Shown piece by piece: positions 42,329-50,736 of a DNA stretch of 64,000 nucleotides; position 1 is the first letter of the stretch; each line of letters begins with the position of its first letter. The stretch is from Prevotella sp. (lineage in GTDB: Bacteria; Bacteroidota; Bacteroidia; Bacteroidales; Bacteroidaceae): contig JAFTFX010000035.1 of the NCBI GenBank assembly GCA_017458225.1, forward strand, positions 55,123-119,122, in the 5' to 3' direction. The position numbers and the translations under genes are program-made. The notes beneath the pieces were generated by a model. It worked only from the letters and a program-made list of their open reading frames with translations, did not search any database and was not told the DNA's origin.

Positions 42329-43933
42329 TCAACGTCTCGGGTTAGCCGTGATGCCAGCGGTGATGACAAACGGGGGCAGCTGGATGGCCCGACGGGGATC
42401 GTCTTTCGGCATAGTGTCGTAGACGGCGATGTTGCCATCGCCCAGCGTGCCGTCGACATGCCGGCGGTAAATCTCAATGCCGTAGCGCTTCACGTCGAAC
42501 CAGCGCAGTCCCTCGTGCAGACAGGTCACGCGACGGGCATGCAGCACGGCATGGATAAGGTTCTCCTGCTCGCCGGCCGCAACCGTGAAGTCCGGGTTCA
42601 GGCGCTTCTTCGGAGTAGGCTCGGTGGGGGTATAGTAGGCTTTCTGACTGCCGTATGCCGTGTTCAGCTGAGCGGCATCGACGGTGCCCTTGTTGCTCGT
42701 AAAGGCATTCATCCACACGCTGAGGTCGGCGTATGCACGGGCATAGTCGCCCTTCAGCGCGTATGCCTCGGCACGGTCAAGAATGAGTGCATCGGTCGTG
42801 AAGACTGGCATCAGCATGCGGGGAACGCCCTTGCCGGCAACAATGTCGGTGTACTCAAAATACTGTCCCATCTTCAGCATGTAGCTCTTGGGCGAGCCTT
42901 GCATCTGTCCAGCCTTGAAATAGGTGTTCTGCGAGCCCCAGAAGCCCGTGCTCTGCAGGGTCTCGGTCATCGAGATCTTCGTGTCGTGACAGTAGCCCTT
43001 ACCCACCGCGGTAGGTCCGTATATCCACTCCCAATAGGAATTGGCAGTCATAATGAGCAGGTTAGCCTTCTCGCCGGCACTGATAAAGGTGTTATAGCTG
43101 GCCGCACCGAGCGCTATGCTGCCCAGCGTCTGCCAGTCGCGCATCATCTCGGAAGGCTGCGACGTAAGCACACGGGTGGCATACTGTATGCACTTGTCCA
43201 GGTTCGAACCGTCGTCCTGCATATAGTAAAGGTAGAAACGGGCGGCAAAGGCACACGCTGCGCGCAGGTTGAAGTGATACTTCGGCACCTGATAGATATT
43301 GTCGTCAATCAGGGGCAGCCCCTCTTCAATATCGGCAGCAATGTTCTGGTAGAGCTCGGCCATGGTGCCTCGGTCGTAGACCGGCGACACCGTTGTCTCA
43401 GTGGTGCGCATGTAGGGAACGCCCATTGCCTGCCGACAGGTCTTGCTGCTGTAGGGCATACAGAAAATGTTGCCCAGCACAAAGTGGCAATAGGCCCTGC
43501 ACAGCAGTGCCTCGCCCCGCTGGGCATTGAGCCGCTGCGGATTGCCCTGCTCGCCAATGGCAATCAGCACATTGTTGGCCGCAGCAATACTCTTATAGCA
43601 ATGCTCCCAGAGCGCCGTGGGGCTGTCCTGATACTTGTCGTTGATGTCCTGCCAGTTCGAGGCTTCCTCATGGAGGGTCGTTCCGCTATTATTAAAAGCG
43701 GTGTAGCTGGTACTGCCAGTGCAGTGGTCGGTATTGTCGCTGAAGAGCTCCGCCGTCATAACATAGCTGGTGAGCGGATAGGCACTGACCAGCAGCTCAG
43801 TGATCTTGCCATCCGTGTCCAGCTCGGCACGGTTGTCCGGCAGCACGTCAAGATAGTCGTCGCAGGAACTGAAGGTTGCGGCCATACCGCAACACAACAG
43901 GCAAGCAAAGAATGAAATATATCGTCTCATCAT
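42329..43933 (-). CDS. RagB/SusD-family substrate-binding lipoprotein
   Basis: This 534-residue protein has a signal peptide with lipid cysteine at 24 (ATFSSCDDYLDVLPD). The family start (DDYLDVxPDN...ELL..AY) and the TPR-like helical region (CYKSIAAANNVL, RGEALLCRAYCHFVLGNIF) are present, as is the C-terminal RRVTCLHEGLRWFDVKRYG block. It is a surface lid protein that passes ligand to the SusC partner. It starts 1 bp after the susC stop codon. The SusCD pair could import a glycan or a peptide; the neighbouring metallohydrolase and lack of glycoside hydrolases favour a non-glycan ligand, which is inference. Confidence 0.93.
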   Translation of the reverse strand: MMRRYISFFACLLCCGMAATFSSCDDYLDVLPDNRAELDTDGKITELLVSAYPLTSYVMTAELFSDNTDHCTGSTSYTAFNNSGTTLHEEASNWQDINDKYQDSPTALWEHCYKSIAAANNVLIAIGEQGNPQRLNAQRGEALLCRAYCHFVLGNIFCMPYSSKTCRQAMGVPYMRTTETTVSPVYDRGTMAELYQNIAADIEEGLPLIDDNIYQVPKYHFNLRAACAFAARFYLYYMQDDGSNLDKCIQYATRVLTSQPSEMMRDWQTLGSIALGAASYNTFISAGEKANLLIMTANSYWEWIYGPTAVGKGYCHDTKISMTETLQSTGFWGSQNTYFKAGQMQGSPKSYMLKMGQYFEYTDIVAGKGVPRMLMPVFTTDALILDRAEAYALKGDYARAYADLSVWMNAFTSNKGTVDAAQLNTAYGSQKAYYTPTEPTPKKRLNPDFTVAAGEQENLIHAVLHARRVTCLHEGLRWFDVKRYGIEIYRRHVDGTLGDGNIAVYDTMPKDDPRRAIQLPPFVITAGITANPRR

Positions 43934-43934
43934 A

Positions 43935-46900
43935 TTATATTCCCAGTCGGAGTGTCATGGTGAATTGTTTGGGCAGGGGCGAGGCCACACCGCCGGCATT
44001 AACAAACTCAGGATCCTGACCGTTCAACTTCGAGTCAGAGTAGATCAGGAACAGATTGGTGGCCTGCAGTTTCACAGAGAGGTCGCTGATATGGAGAGGC
44101 TGCAGCCACGCCTTGGGGAAGTCGTAGCCGAGCGACACCTCCTTCATGCGGATGAAGTCGCCCTTGGCAATGCGAGCCGTAGAGTAGTTGTAGGCATTAT
44201 AGAGGATGTTCATATTGGCATCCTCGCTCACCTGCCGCTTCGTCAAAATCACGGGCACATCGGTGTAGCGCTCGTCGCCAGGCATCACCCATCGGTTCTG
44301 AAACTCCTTCGGCATGGCATCAAGATCGCTATAGCTAGCCTTGAACGAGGGATAGAGCCGCACCACATTGCCAAAGGAGTAAGTCACAAAAACATTCAGC
44401 CGGAATCCCCTGTACTTGAAAATATTCCCCAGACTGCCATAGGTAGTCGGCTCAGCAGGACCTTCATACACCAGATTATCCAGCGTCTGCGACTGGAAAT
44501 TAATGCTACGCCCACGGTTCACAACACGACCGTCCTGATCGGTAATGCACGGCAGACCATAGTCATCCAGCCCGTTGAAGCGAAACGAGAAAAGCGCACG
44601 ATGCGGATAGCCCACCTTCGTAAAACCATTGCCCGTAACCATCTCCACAATGTTCGGGTCGGCATCAAGACTGGTCACCTCCGTAGTTACATGCGTAAAA
44701 ATAAAGTTCGTCTCCCAACTGAAGTCACCCGGCTTCTTGCCCACAATGTTCTTGCTGGTGATGCTCACCTCAGCACCCGTCGACTCCATGTCGGCCACAT
44801 TCGCCCATTTCTTGATCTCACCACCAACACCCGAAGTATACACAGGACCTATCAAGTCAAAATTCTTACGACTGAACCAGTCAAACTCCACATTGATGCG
44901 ATTATCCAGGAAACCAGCACTCAGCCCCAAGTTCAGCTCATGCTTCTTCTCATACGTCAGCTCCTCATTGGCAATATTCGAAATCTGCATGCCCGTCTCC
45001 TGAATACCCGTAAAAGGCCGATAAGGCTTATAGTTCATCATCACAATCGTAGCATTGCTCACCCACAGCGGACCAGGATCAGCAGTCAGCGAGTAGCTCC
45101 CCTTCACCGACAAGTGCGAGAGCACCCCGCGCAGCGGCTCAAAGAACCCCTCCTCATGAGCATTCCACGCACCCGAGACATTCCACGTAGGCAGCCAACG
45201 GGCAGAACGGCTGCGACCCAGACGGTTCGTCCCCTCATAGCGATAAGTACCATTCAGCGTGTACTTCCCACGATAAGAGTAAGTAGCATTGCCAAAAAAA
45301 GCAGCCGTGCGCCCACGAGTCTTGCCCAGCGAATAGTAGTCCACATTATCCTCAATCGCCTTTTTGAAAAACTCATACACATAGAACGGCAGTTCACCCT
45401 TATCATACTGCATACCCCAGCCATTGAAGAAATTCTTCTGCCGGTCAATGCTGCTAACCTCCCCTCCAGCAAAGACATTCACAATATGAACATCCTCAAA
45501 CACATCGTTCCAACTGCCCGTAACACGCAAGTCCGTGCCCAGCATCCTGTTGTCCGTCTTCTGATAAATACCACCAACAGGCAACACACTGACAGGCAAG
45601 TCATAAGGCCTGTCAGGATTGCGATAAAGCCACGGATTGTTCGCCATCACCACAGCATCACCCATAGCCCGATAAGCCTGCGCCTGATTAGAACGCTCCA
45701 TAATCTGATGCTCGCGCGTAGTAGTCAGATAAGTAACTGCTGCCAGCGCACCCACCTCCAGCGTACGCAGAGGCTTCCACCTCAGTTCCGTCTGAAACTT
45801 CAGGCTCACCTCATTAAGGTCAATGAAATTATTGTCAAGCTCATTCTTGATGTTGAACGGAGCATAGTTGCGCGTGTAGTATTCGTCGGCATCAAGCGTA
45901 CGCGGAGAGTTGAGCGCAAAGCTGAAGGGGTTGATGTCGAAATCGCGCTTCACCTGACCGTCCACCTTGTCAACCGAGCGTCCCAGCGTTCCCGGCTCGC
46001 GCTGTTTGCGATAATAGCCGTTCGAAAGCAGATCGAGAGTGAGCTGGTTCGTCATCTTGATAGAGGTCTTCATATTGGCCGTATAGCGCTCCACCTTGTT
46101 CTGCCGATAGCGCCCAGGATCGTACATTGCACTGAGCGAGCCGTAGAAACTGATATTCTCCGTACCGCCGGAAATGCCCACCGAATGGTTGTGCTGGATA
46201 TTTTCAGAGAACAGCTCCTCGAACCAGTCGGTATTGCGGTATTCAGCCTGGCGCAGATAGGCACTCCGTGCCTCCTCAGTATTCTGTAGGGCAAAAGTGC
46301 CTGTAGCCGGATCATAGTCATTGGCTAACTGATACATCTTGCCATAGATGCCGCTACTCGCAGCCCGATAGGTATCGGCAAAGTTGAACCATCCCTTGCT
46401 CTGCATCTCCTGGTAGACTCCCATCTGCTCCTGCGAGTTCATGATGTTATAGTCGCTATAGCGCGGACGAAGCCGCAGGGTGTACTCGCCCGTATAGCTG
46501 ACGCGCGTCTTGCCAGCCTTGCCTTTCTTGGTGGTGACGACAATGACACCACTCATCGCGCGCGCACCATATATAGAGGTGGCCGAACCATCCTTCAGAA
46601 TGTCGAACGACTCGATATCGTCGGCATTCAGACCAGCCACAGCCGACGAGATGAGCGTCTCGGCATCGCCACTCGACAAGTCGTCGGCACTGACATCGGT
46701 CACATCTTCCATGATGACTCCGTCAATGACCCATAGCGGCTTGGAGTTACCATAGATAGAGGTAGCACCACGCACACGAATCTTAGGAGCCGTGCCAAAT
46801 GTTCCGCTGACGTTCTGCACACTGACACCGGCAGCACGGCCCTCCAGCGAACGGCTGATGTCGGCCAGACCGTCAATCTTCGCATCCGCAGCATTCAGCT

Positions 46901-47279
46901 TTGTGGCAGCACCCGTGAACAGGCGCTTGTCCATTCGCTGCATGCCCGTAACCACCACTTCGTCTATCTGTTGCTGCTTGTCGGGATGCAGGCGAACGGT
47001 CGACTGCTGTGCCAGACGGCTGGCGGGAATGACCAGCGATTCGTAGCCTATATAGGAGACCGTCACATTGTCGCCATGCGCTGTAGCCGGCAACACAAAA
47101 CGGCCCTCTACATCGGTGACGACACCCAGACCGCTTTTCGCCAGTTTCAGCGAAGCACCAATCAGCGGTTCACCCTTCTCGTCAAGAACGGTGCCGCGAA
47201 TGGCATCGGTAGCCGTCTGCGCCATCGCCAATAAGGCAAAGAGCAGCAGTGCCAGCAGACATCTGAATCTCAGCATCAT
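43935..47279 (-). CDS. SusC/RagA-family TonB-linked outer-membrane transporter
   Basis: This 1114-residue protein has a signal peptide (about 1-20). A carboxypeptidase-like beta domain spans about 25-105 (IRGTVLDEKGEPLIGASL), followed by the TonB-box-like DEVVVTGMQR. The plug contains SLEGRAAGVSVQNVSG, PLWVIDGVIMEDV and DILKDGSATSIYGARAMSGVIVVTTKKG (in part). The remaining about 800 residues are a beta-barrel with aromatic ends, closing TMTLRLGI. It imports a ligand captured by SusD using TonB energy. It is 9 bp after the small T9SS gene. A 774-codon open frame runs antisense inside it but has no coding character. Confidence 0.95.
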   Translation of the reverse strand: MMLRFRCLLALLLFALLAMAQTATDAIRGTVLDEKGEPLIGASLKLAKSGLGVVTDVEGRFVLPATAHGDNVTVSYIGYESLVIPASRLAQQSTVRLHPDKQQQIDEVVVTGMQRMDKRLFTGAATKLNAADAKIDGLADISRSLEGRAAGVSVQNVSGTFGTAPKIRVRGATSIYGNSKPLWVIDGVIMEDVTDVSADDLSSGDAETLISSAVAGLNADDIESFDILKDGSATSIYGARAMSGVIVVTTKKGKAGKTRVSYTGEYTLRLRPRYSDYNIMNSQEQMGVYQEMQSKGWFNFADTYRAASSGIYGKMYQLANDYDPATGTFALQNTEEARSAYLRQAEYRNTDWFEELFSENIQHNHSVGISGGTENISFYGSLSAMYDPGRYRQNKVERYTANMKTSIKMTNQLTLDLLSNGYYRKQREPGTLGRSVDKVDGQVKRDFDINPFSFALNSPRTLDADEYYTRNYAPFNIKNELDNNFIDLNEVSLKFQTELRWKPLRTLEVGALAAVTYLTTTREHQIMERSNQAQAYRAMGDAVVMANNPWLYRNPDRPYDLPVSVLPVGGIYQKTDNRMLGTDLRVTGSWNDVFEDVHIVNVFAGGEVSSIDRQKNFFNGWGMQYDKGELPFYVYEFFKKAIEDNVDYYSLGKTRGRTAAFFGNATYSYRGKYTLNGTYRYEGTNRLGRSRSARWLPTWNVSGAWNAHEEGFFEPLRGVLSHLSVKGSYSLTADPGPLWVSNATIVMMNYKPYRPFTGIQETGMQISNIANEELTYEKKHELNLGLSAGFLDNRINVEFDWFSRKNFDLIGPVYTSGVGGEIKKWANVADMESTGAEVSITSKNIVGKKPGDFSWETNFIFTHVTTEVTSLDADPNIVEMVTGNGFTKVGYPHRALFSFRFNGLDDYGLPCITDQDGRVVNRGRSINFQSQTLDNLVYEGPAEPTTYGSLGNIFKYRGFRLNVFVTYSFGNVVRLYPSFKASYSDLDAMPKEFQNRWVMPGDERYTDVPVILTKRQVSEDANMNILYNAYNYSTARIAKGDFIRMKEVSLGYDFPKAWLQPLHISDLSVKLQATNLFLIYSDSKLNGQDPEFVNAGGVASPLPKQFTMTLRLGI

Positions 47280-47288
47280 ACGCTATTT

Positions 47289-48227
47289 TTACTTCACCAC
47301 TATTTTCTTTCCGCCCTTGACAAACAGTCCTTTCTGCAGCTGTGAACCAGCCACACTACGGCCCTGTAAGTCGTAGATTGTACGGTCGGCATCAGCATTG
47401 GCCTTCACCTCATTGATACCCACGAAATCGCTGGGATTCCATTCCGTATTGTTATAGTCCCACTTGAACCGCTCAGGGAAGATGGCTTTCTCGTTTTCTT
47501 CATAGTCGGCCTTCGTGGTCTTCACGAAATGGGCATAATACTTCTCCATGCCTTTCACGGTGATGGTGAACTCACGATCGCGGCTCACCTCATTGCCGTT
47601 GGCATCCAGCCAACTGTCAAACTTGTAATAAGCATTCACCGCGCCACGGCTGTCTACATCGCCATAGGCATAGAAGGTCACCTGATCGCCAGGCTCGTTG
47701 TAGAGCTTGCTGGAGAAAACATAGCCAAAGGCCTCTTCGTCCTCGGCACGGTAGGCCACGGCACCCTTAGTAAACACAGCCAGAATCTGATCGGTGGGCT
47801 TCGTCATCTTCTCCAAAGCCTCGATTGCCTTGGCATCCGACTCGGTCGTGCTCTGACCATAGAAATCGGTATGGTCGTAGAAAGCCGTGAAATAATAGTT
47901 ATACCACACATGAATCTGTCGGTCCTTCTCGGCATTGTACACACCGTCCATGTCCATATCACGGGCTATGCCGGCAAACAGCCAGCCATCGGCAGGCTCT
48001 GTCAGCACGAAGGCGGCACTCACACCAACATTCTTCACTCGCTTGAACTCGGAAGTTGCTGCATAGACGGGTTCCACATCCGTCAGGTCAAAATCAACAA
48101 ACACGCCTCCGCCATTGGTCGGATAGCTCAACGCCCTCAACCAGATGCAGTTGGATGTGTCGGCAAAACTCTGCAGTGATACTGCACACAACAAGGCTGC
48201 TACAGCAAATATTCTCTTGATTTTCAT
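47289..48227 (-). CDS. T9SS-secreted protein of the import operon (312 residues)
   Basis: Signal peptide MKIKRIFAVAALLCAVSLQSFA, then a domain of about 220 residues with the motifs YPTNGGGVFVDFDL, GVSAAFVLTEPADGWLF and YYFTAFYDHTDFYG, followed by TFYAYGDVDSRGAVNAYYKFDSW (in part). The T9SS tail reads TIYDLQGRSVAGSQ...GLFVKGGKKIVVK. No enzyme family was recognised. Its place between another T9SS protein and susC suggests a surface-bound helper for ligand capture. It is 32 bp after the preceding gene and 9 bp before susC, so co-transcription is very likely. Confidence 0.8.
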   Translation of the reverse strand: MKIKRIFAVAALLCAVSLQSFADTSNCIWLRALSYPTNGGGVFVDFDLTDVEPVYAATSEFKRVKNVGVSAAFVLTEPADGWLFAGIARDMDMDGVYNAEKDRQIHVWYNYYFTAFYDHTDFYGQSTTESDAKAIEALEKMTKPTDQILAVFTKGAVAYRAEDEEAFGYVFSSKLYNEPGDQVTFYAYGDVDSRGAVNAYYKFDSWLDANGNEVSRDREFTITVKGMEKYYAHFVKTTKADYEENEKAIFPERFKWDYNNTEWNPSDFVGINEVKANADADRTIYDLQGRSVAGSQLQKGLFVKGGKKIVVK

Positions 48228-48259
48228 CGTTCAATAGTTTTTAACGGTTAGTATTTTTC

Positions 48260-50569
48260 TTATTTAATCACAATTTTCTTTCCATTTAAGATGTAAAGCC
48301 CCTTCCCAGACTGTTCCACGCGGCGGCCCTGCAGGTCGTAATAATGGTTGTCTGCCTTGACTTCACGCTTCGGAGTATTGATGCCAGTGGTCGCATCGGT
48401 CAGATAATAGATACGGAAGTTACCCACATACCATTCCTTATAGTTGGCGGTAGGCTTGCACTGTAGGAAGATATAGGTATCATCGGTATAGCGATTGAAC
48501 TCGATGGCATAGTCGTTCCAGCCCAAGCCATATTTACCGCCGCCAACCGTTCCTTTGCCTACGATGGTGCCAATTTTGGCAACACTGGAAGTACTCGGTC
48601 CGGTATATACATCAACGGGAAGGTCGGTAGAGCCCATCATCGTCATGGCCACCACAAAGATACCGGCAGGAACATCTCCTGACAACGTCAGCCGCAACAG
48701 CGAGGTATTATCCTTACTGGCGCTTACATAGTCGGTCTTCACGCCAAAGACGTAAGCATCGGCATCCACCTCACCCGTCTTGGGATCTTTCCAAGCCGTC
48801 TTGTCGGTACGGACTGCCATATTAGTGGCACCATAGCCGGTGATGGAACCTGAATAGTCTACTTTCGCCACGCCCTCGCAATAGAAGTTCGACACATAGA
48901 ACTGATAACAGAGGTTGTCTAACTGGGTAGCCATCTCTGAAGCTTGGGTGCTCGATGCTGCCTCGGTGACAATCAGTGTCTGTATCTGGTCATAAAGGGT
49001 CGTAAGACCATAGGGATAGGCTGTCTTCGTATAGGTTGCCGCGGTTTCCTTTGCCTTAGTTAACTTGGCATAGCCGGCACTTGCACTGACAAAGGCATTG
49101 ACGGCTGCATTGATGGCAGCAATGTCGGTACCACTGATGGCTGTGGCCAACTGGGTGCGTTCCGTACCCGTCAGACCAGCATACTGCGCATCGTCTAAAA
49201 CGGCCTGTGCATCGGCCTTCACATCCTGTAGCACAACGTTGCGCAGCGACTCCTCGTCCTTACCATAGAACAGACGGAAGTCGTCAACACGATAGGCCTT
49301 AGTTCCTCTAACACCCACTTTCAGTTCTCCTGCAGCAATATTGCGGACACCCGATGGAACGCGCAGATAGAGATAGTCTACACCACCAGTGCAGTCGGTT
49401 CTGACCGTTCCCATGACGAGAGAAGCATTCGAATTCAGTTTCGCATCCAGCAGATAGTAGCCGGCAGGCAGATGAGAGGCTGTCTGGAAACAGGTGTTCG
49501 AGGCAGTGGCCTGAGTATATTCCATGACGTACTTGCCATCAATATAAGGCATAGAGAGTTCATTGACAGGCTGGTTCACGGAGCCATACGATTCCCAAGG
49601 CTCCATCTTGCCCGTCTCGAACGAGGCATTCTCCAGATAGGCTGCCGTGATATTCACAGGCTTGGTCGTTGCCTCCAGAGCCGTACTCATGGCTGCATAG
49701 AGAACATCCACCTGCGTGGGAACATCCTCCTGAGCGGTGGGATTCGCAATGAAGTCCTCGGCTGCCTGAATAGCGGCAGAGAGTCTGCTGCTGTTCAGTT
49801 CGGCATTTAGTGCCTTGGCTTTTGTCAGGACATTCGATAGTGCTGTTGTCACAACACCACTCTGATATTCCAGCTTTACGTCGTCGACGACTACATAATA
49901 GCTGGTGCCATAGCTGATCTGGAAGCGGCCCGTCGTGGCTTTGGTCAACTCAATGTCAAGCACATCGGTAGCCCAGGCATTGCTGGCAAACTGTGCACTG
50001 TTGCGCATAGCAGGGATCAAATCGTCCTCAATACCGCCAGTGGGCATGAAGCCAGTCTTGATGTTGACCACCTGCTGGGTGGGACCTGGATTCGTGGTCT
50101 GTCCGTTACGGGCATAGAGGTTCACAGTTAGCCGATAGATACCAGCAGGCAGCGTAATCTCGTCAGTCTGCTGATAGACAAGTCCCTTGTTGCCCACAAA
50201 GCAAAGACCTTTCGCACCTGTCACGCCAGTCCCCGGACCTGGTTCACCTGCGGTAGCCCACTTTCCCGTCTGCACATTGCAGTTATAAGTAATCACGCCG
50301 CCGTTCACCGCTGTCTGTTGCTCCACCAGCTTCCATCCTTGAGCTGCATAGTCATAACCCTTTGCTACTGAACTTTCCTGATAGAGCTCTACTTTCAGAA
50401 TATCAACATTCTTCTGGTTGTCATGATAGGGCACCGTCGGCAGTGCCTCACACGCTTCAAAGTCTGCATTCGGAATGTACTGCGAAGTCACGTCGACCAT
50501 TTGCGACCAGGCTCCCACACTGAATGTAAGAGCCGTTAGAAGGAGTAGTAGATTCTTTTTCATACGCAT
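48260..50569 (-). CDS. T9SS-secreted protein heading the import operon
   Basis: This protein of about 769 residues starts MRMKKNLLLLLTALTFSVGAW with a clear signal peptide (ATG at 50563 is also possible). A jelly-roll domain opens it (YIPNADFEACEALPTVPYHD, in part), followed by a short helical FIVAR-like segment (LTKAKALNAELNSSRLSAAIQ, in part), a second jelly roll (AAYLENASFETGKMEPWESY) and another helical segment. The tail is a T9SS domain (YYDLQGRRVEQSGKGLYILNGKKIVIK). The alternation of ligand-binding jelly rolls and helical spacers resembles 334-3291 and the C-terminal part of 58401-61160. It is probably a surface glycan- or glycoprotein-binding protein. It is the first gene of the seven-gene unit. 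Confidence 0.82.
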   Translation of the reverse strand: MRMKKNLLLLLTALTFSVGAWSQMVDVTSQYIPNADFEACEALPTVPYHDNQKNVDILKVELYQESSVAKGYDYAAQGWKLVEQQTAVNGGVITYNCNVQTGKWATAGEPGPGTGVTGAKGLCFVGNKGLVYQQTDEITLPAGIYRLTVNLYARNGQTTNPGPTQQVVNIKTGFMPTGGIEDDLIPAMRNSAQFASNAWATDVLDIELTKATTGRFQISYGTSYYVVVDDVKLEYQSGVVTTALSNVLTKAKALNAELNSSRLSAAIQAAEDFIANPTAQEDVPTQVDVLYAAMSTALEATTKPVNITAAYLENASFETGKMEPWESYGSVNQPVNELSMPYIDGKYVMEYTQATASNTCFQTASHLPAGYYLLDAKLNSNASLVMGTVRTDCTGGVDYLYLRVPSGVRNIAAGELKVGVRGTKAYRVDDFRLFYGKDEESLRNVVLQDVKADAQAVLDDAQYAGLTGTERTQLATAISGTDIAAINAAVNAFVSASAGYAKLTKAKETAATYTKTAYPYGLTTLYDQIQTLIVTEAASSTQASEMATQLDNLCYQFYVSNFYCEGVAKVDYSGSITGYGATNMAVRTDKTAWKDPKTGEVDADAYVFGVKTDYVSASKDNTSLLRLTLSGDVPAGIFVVAMTMMGSTDLPVDVYTGPSTSSVAKIGTIVGKGTVGGGKYGLGWNDYAIEFNRYTDDTYIFLQCKPTANYKEWYVGNFRIYYLTDATTGINTPKREVKADNHYYDLQGRRVEQSGKGLYILNGKKIVIK

Positions 50570-50601
50570 ATTGCTAAGTTCTATTCGACATTTTTTGTAG
50601 A

Positions 50602-50609
50602 CAAAAATA
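50602..50609 (-). promoter_or_regulatory. -7 box of the import operon
   Basis: TATTTTTG on the minus strand, about 33 bp before the first ATG. No consensus -33 box is present at normal spacing, as expected for an activator-dependent promoter. Confidence 0.5.
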
Positions 50610-50639
50610 CCGATTTTAATAAAATCTGCTAATAGTGCG

Positions 50640-50675
50640 CACAAATTGTAAAGGGCTTTTCCACAAATTGTAAAG
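50640..50675. promoter_or_regulatory. Paired direct repeats, candidate AraC-type operator
   Basis: CACAAATTGTAAAG occurs at 50640-50653 and again at 50662-50675, exactly 22 bp apart. It lies upstream of the operon -7 box and downstream of the AraC-type regulator gene. The spacing equals two helical turns. The core ACAAATTGT is palindromic. Confidence 0.6.
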
Positions 50676-50736
50676 AAAAGCTCTTTAAAACCAAATATTT
50701 ATTGAAAATTTAAACAGAAATCAGAAAAGCTTTCTG

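Noticed and set aside
42458-43915. 485-codon open frame antisense to susD
   Set aside because: Same reason: susD on the other strand has clear lipobox and family motifs.
43965-46289. 774-codon open frame antisense to susC
   Set aside because: It lies wholly within a SusC with full family motifs, its product has no domain or signal, and codon bias of the sense strand explains the lack of stops.
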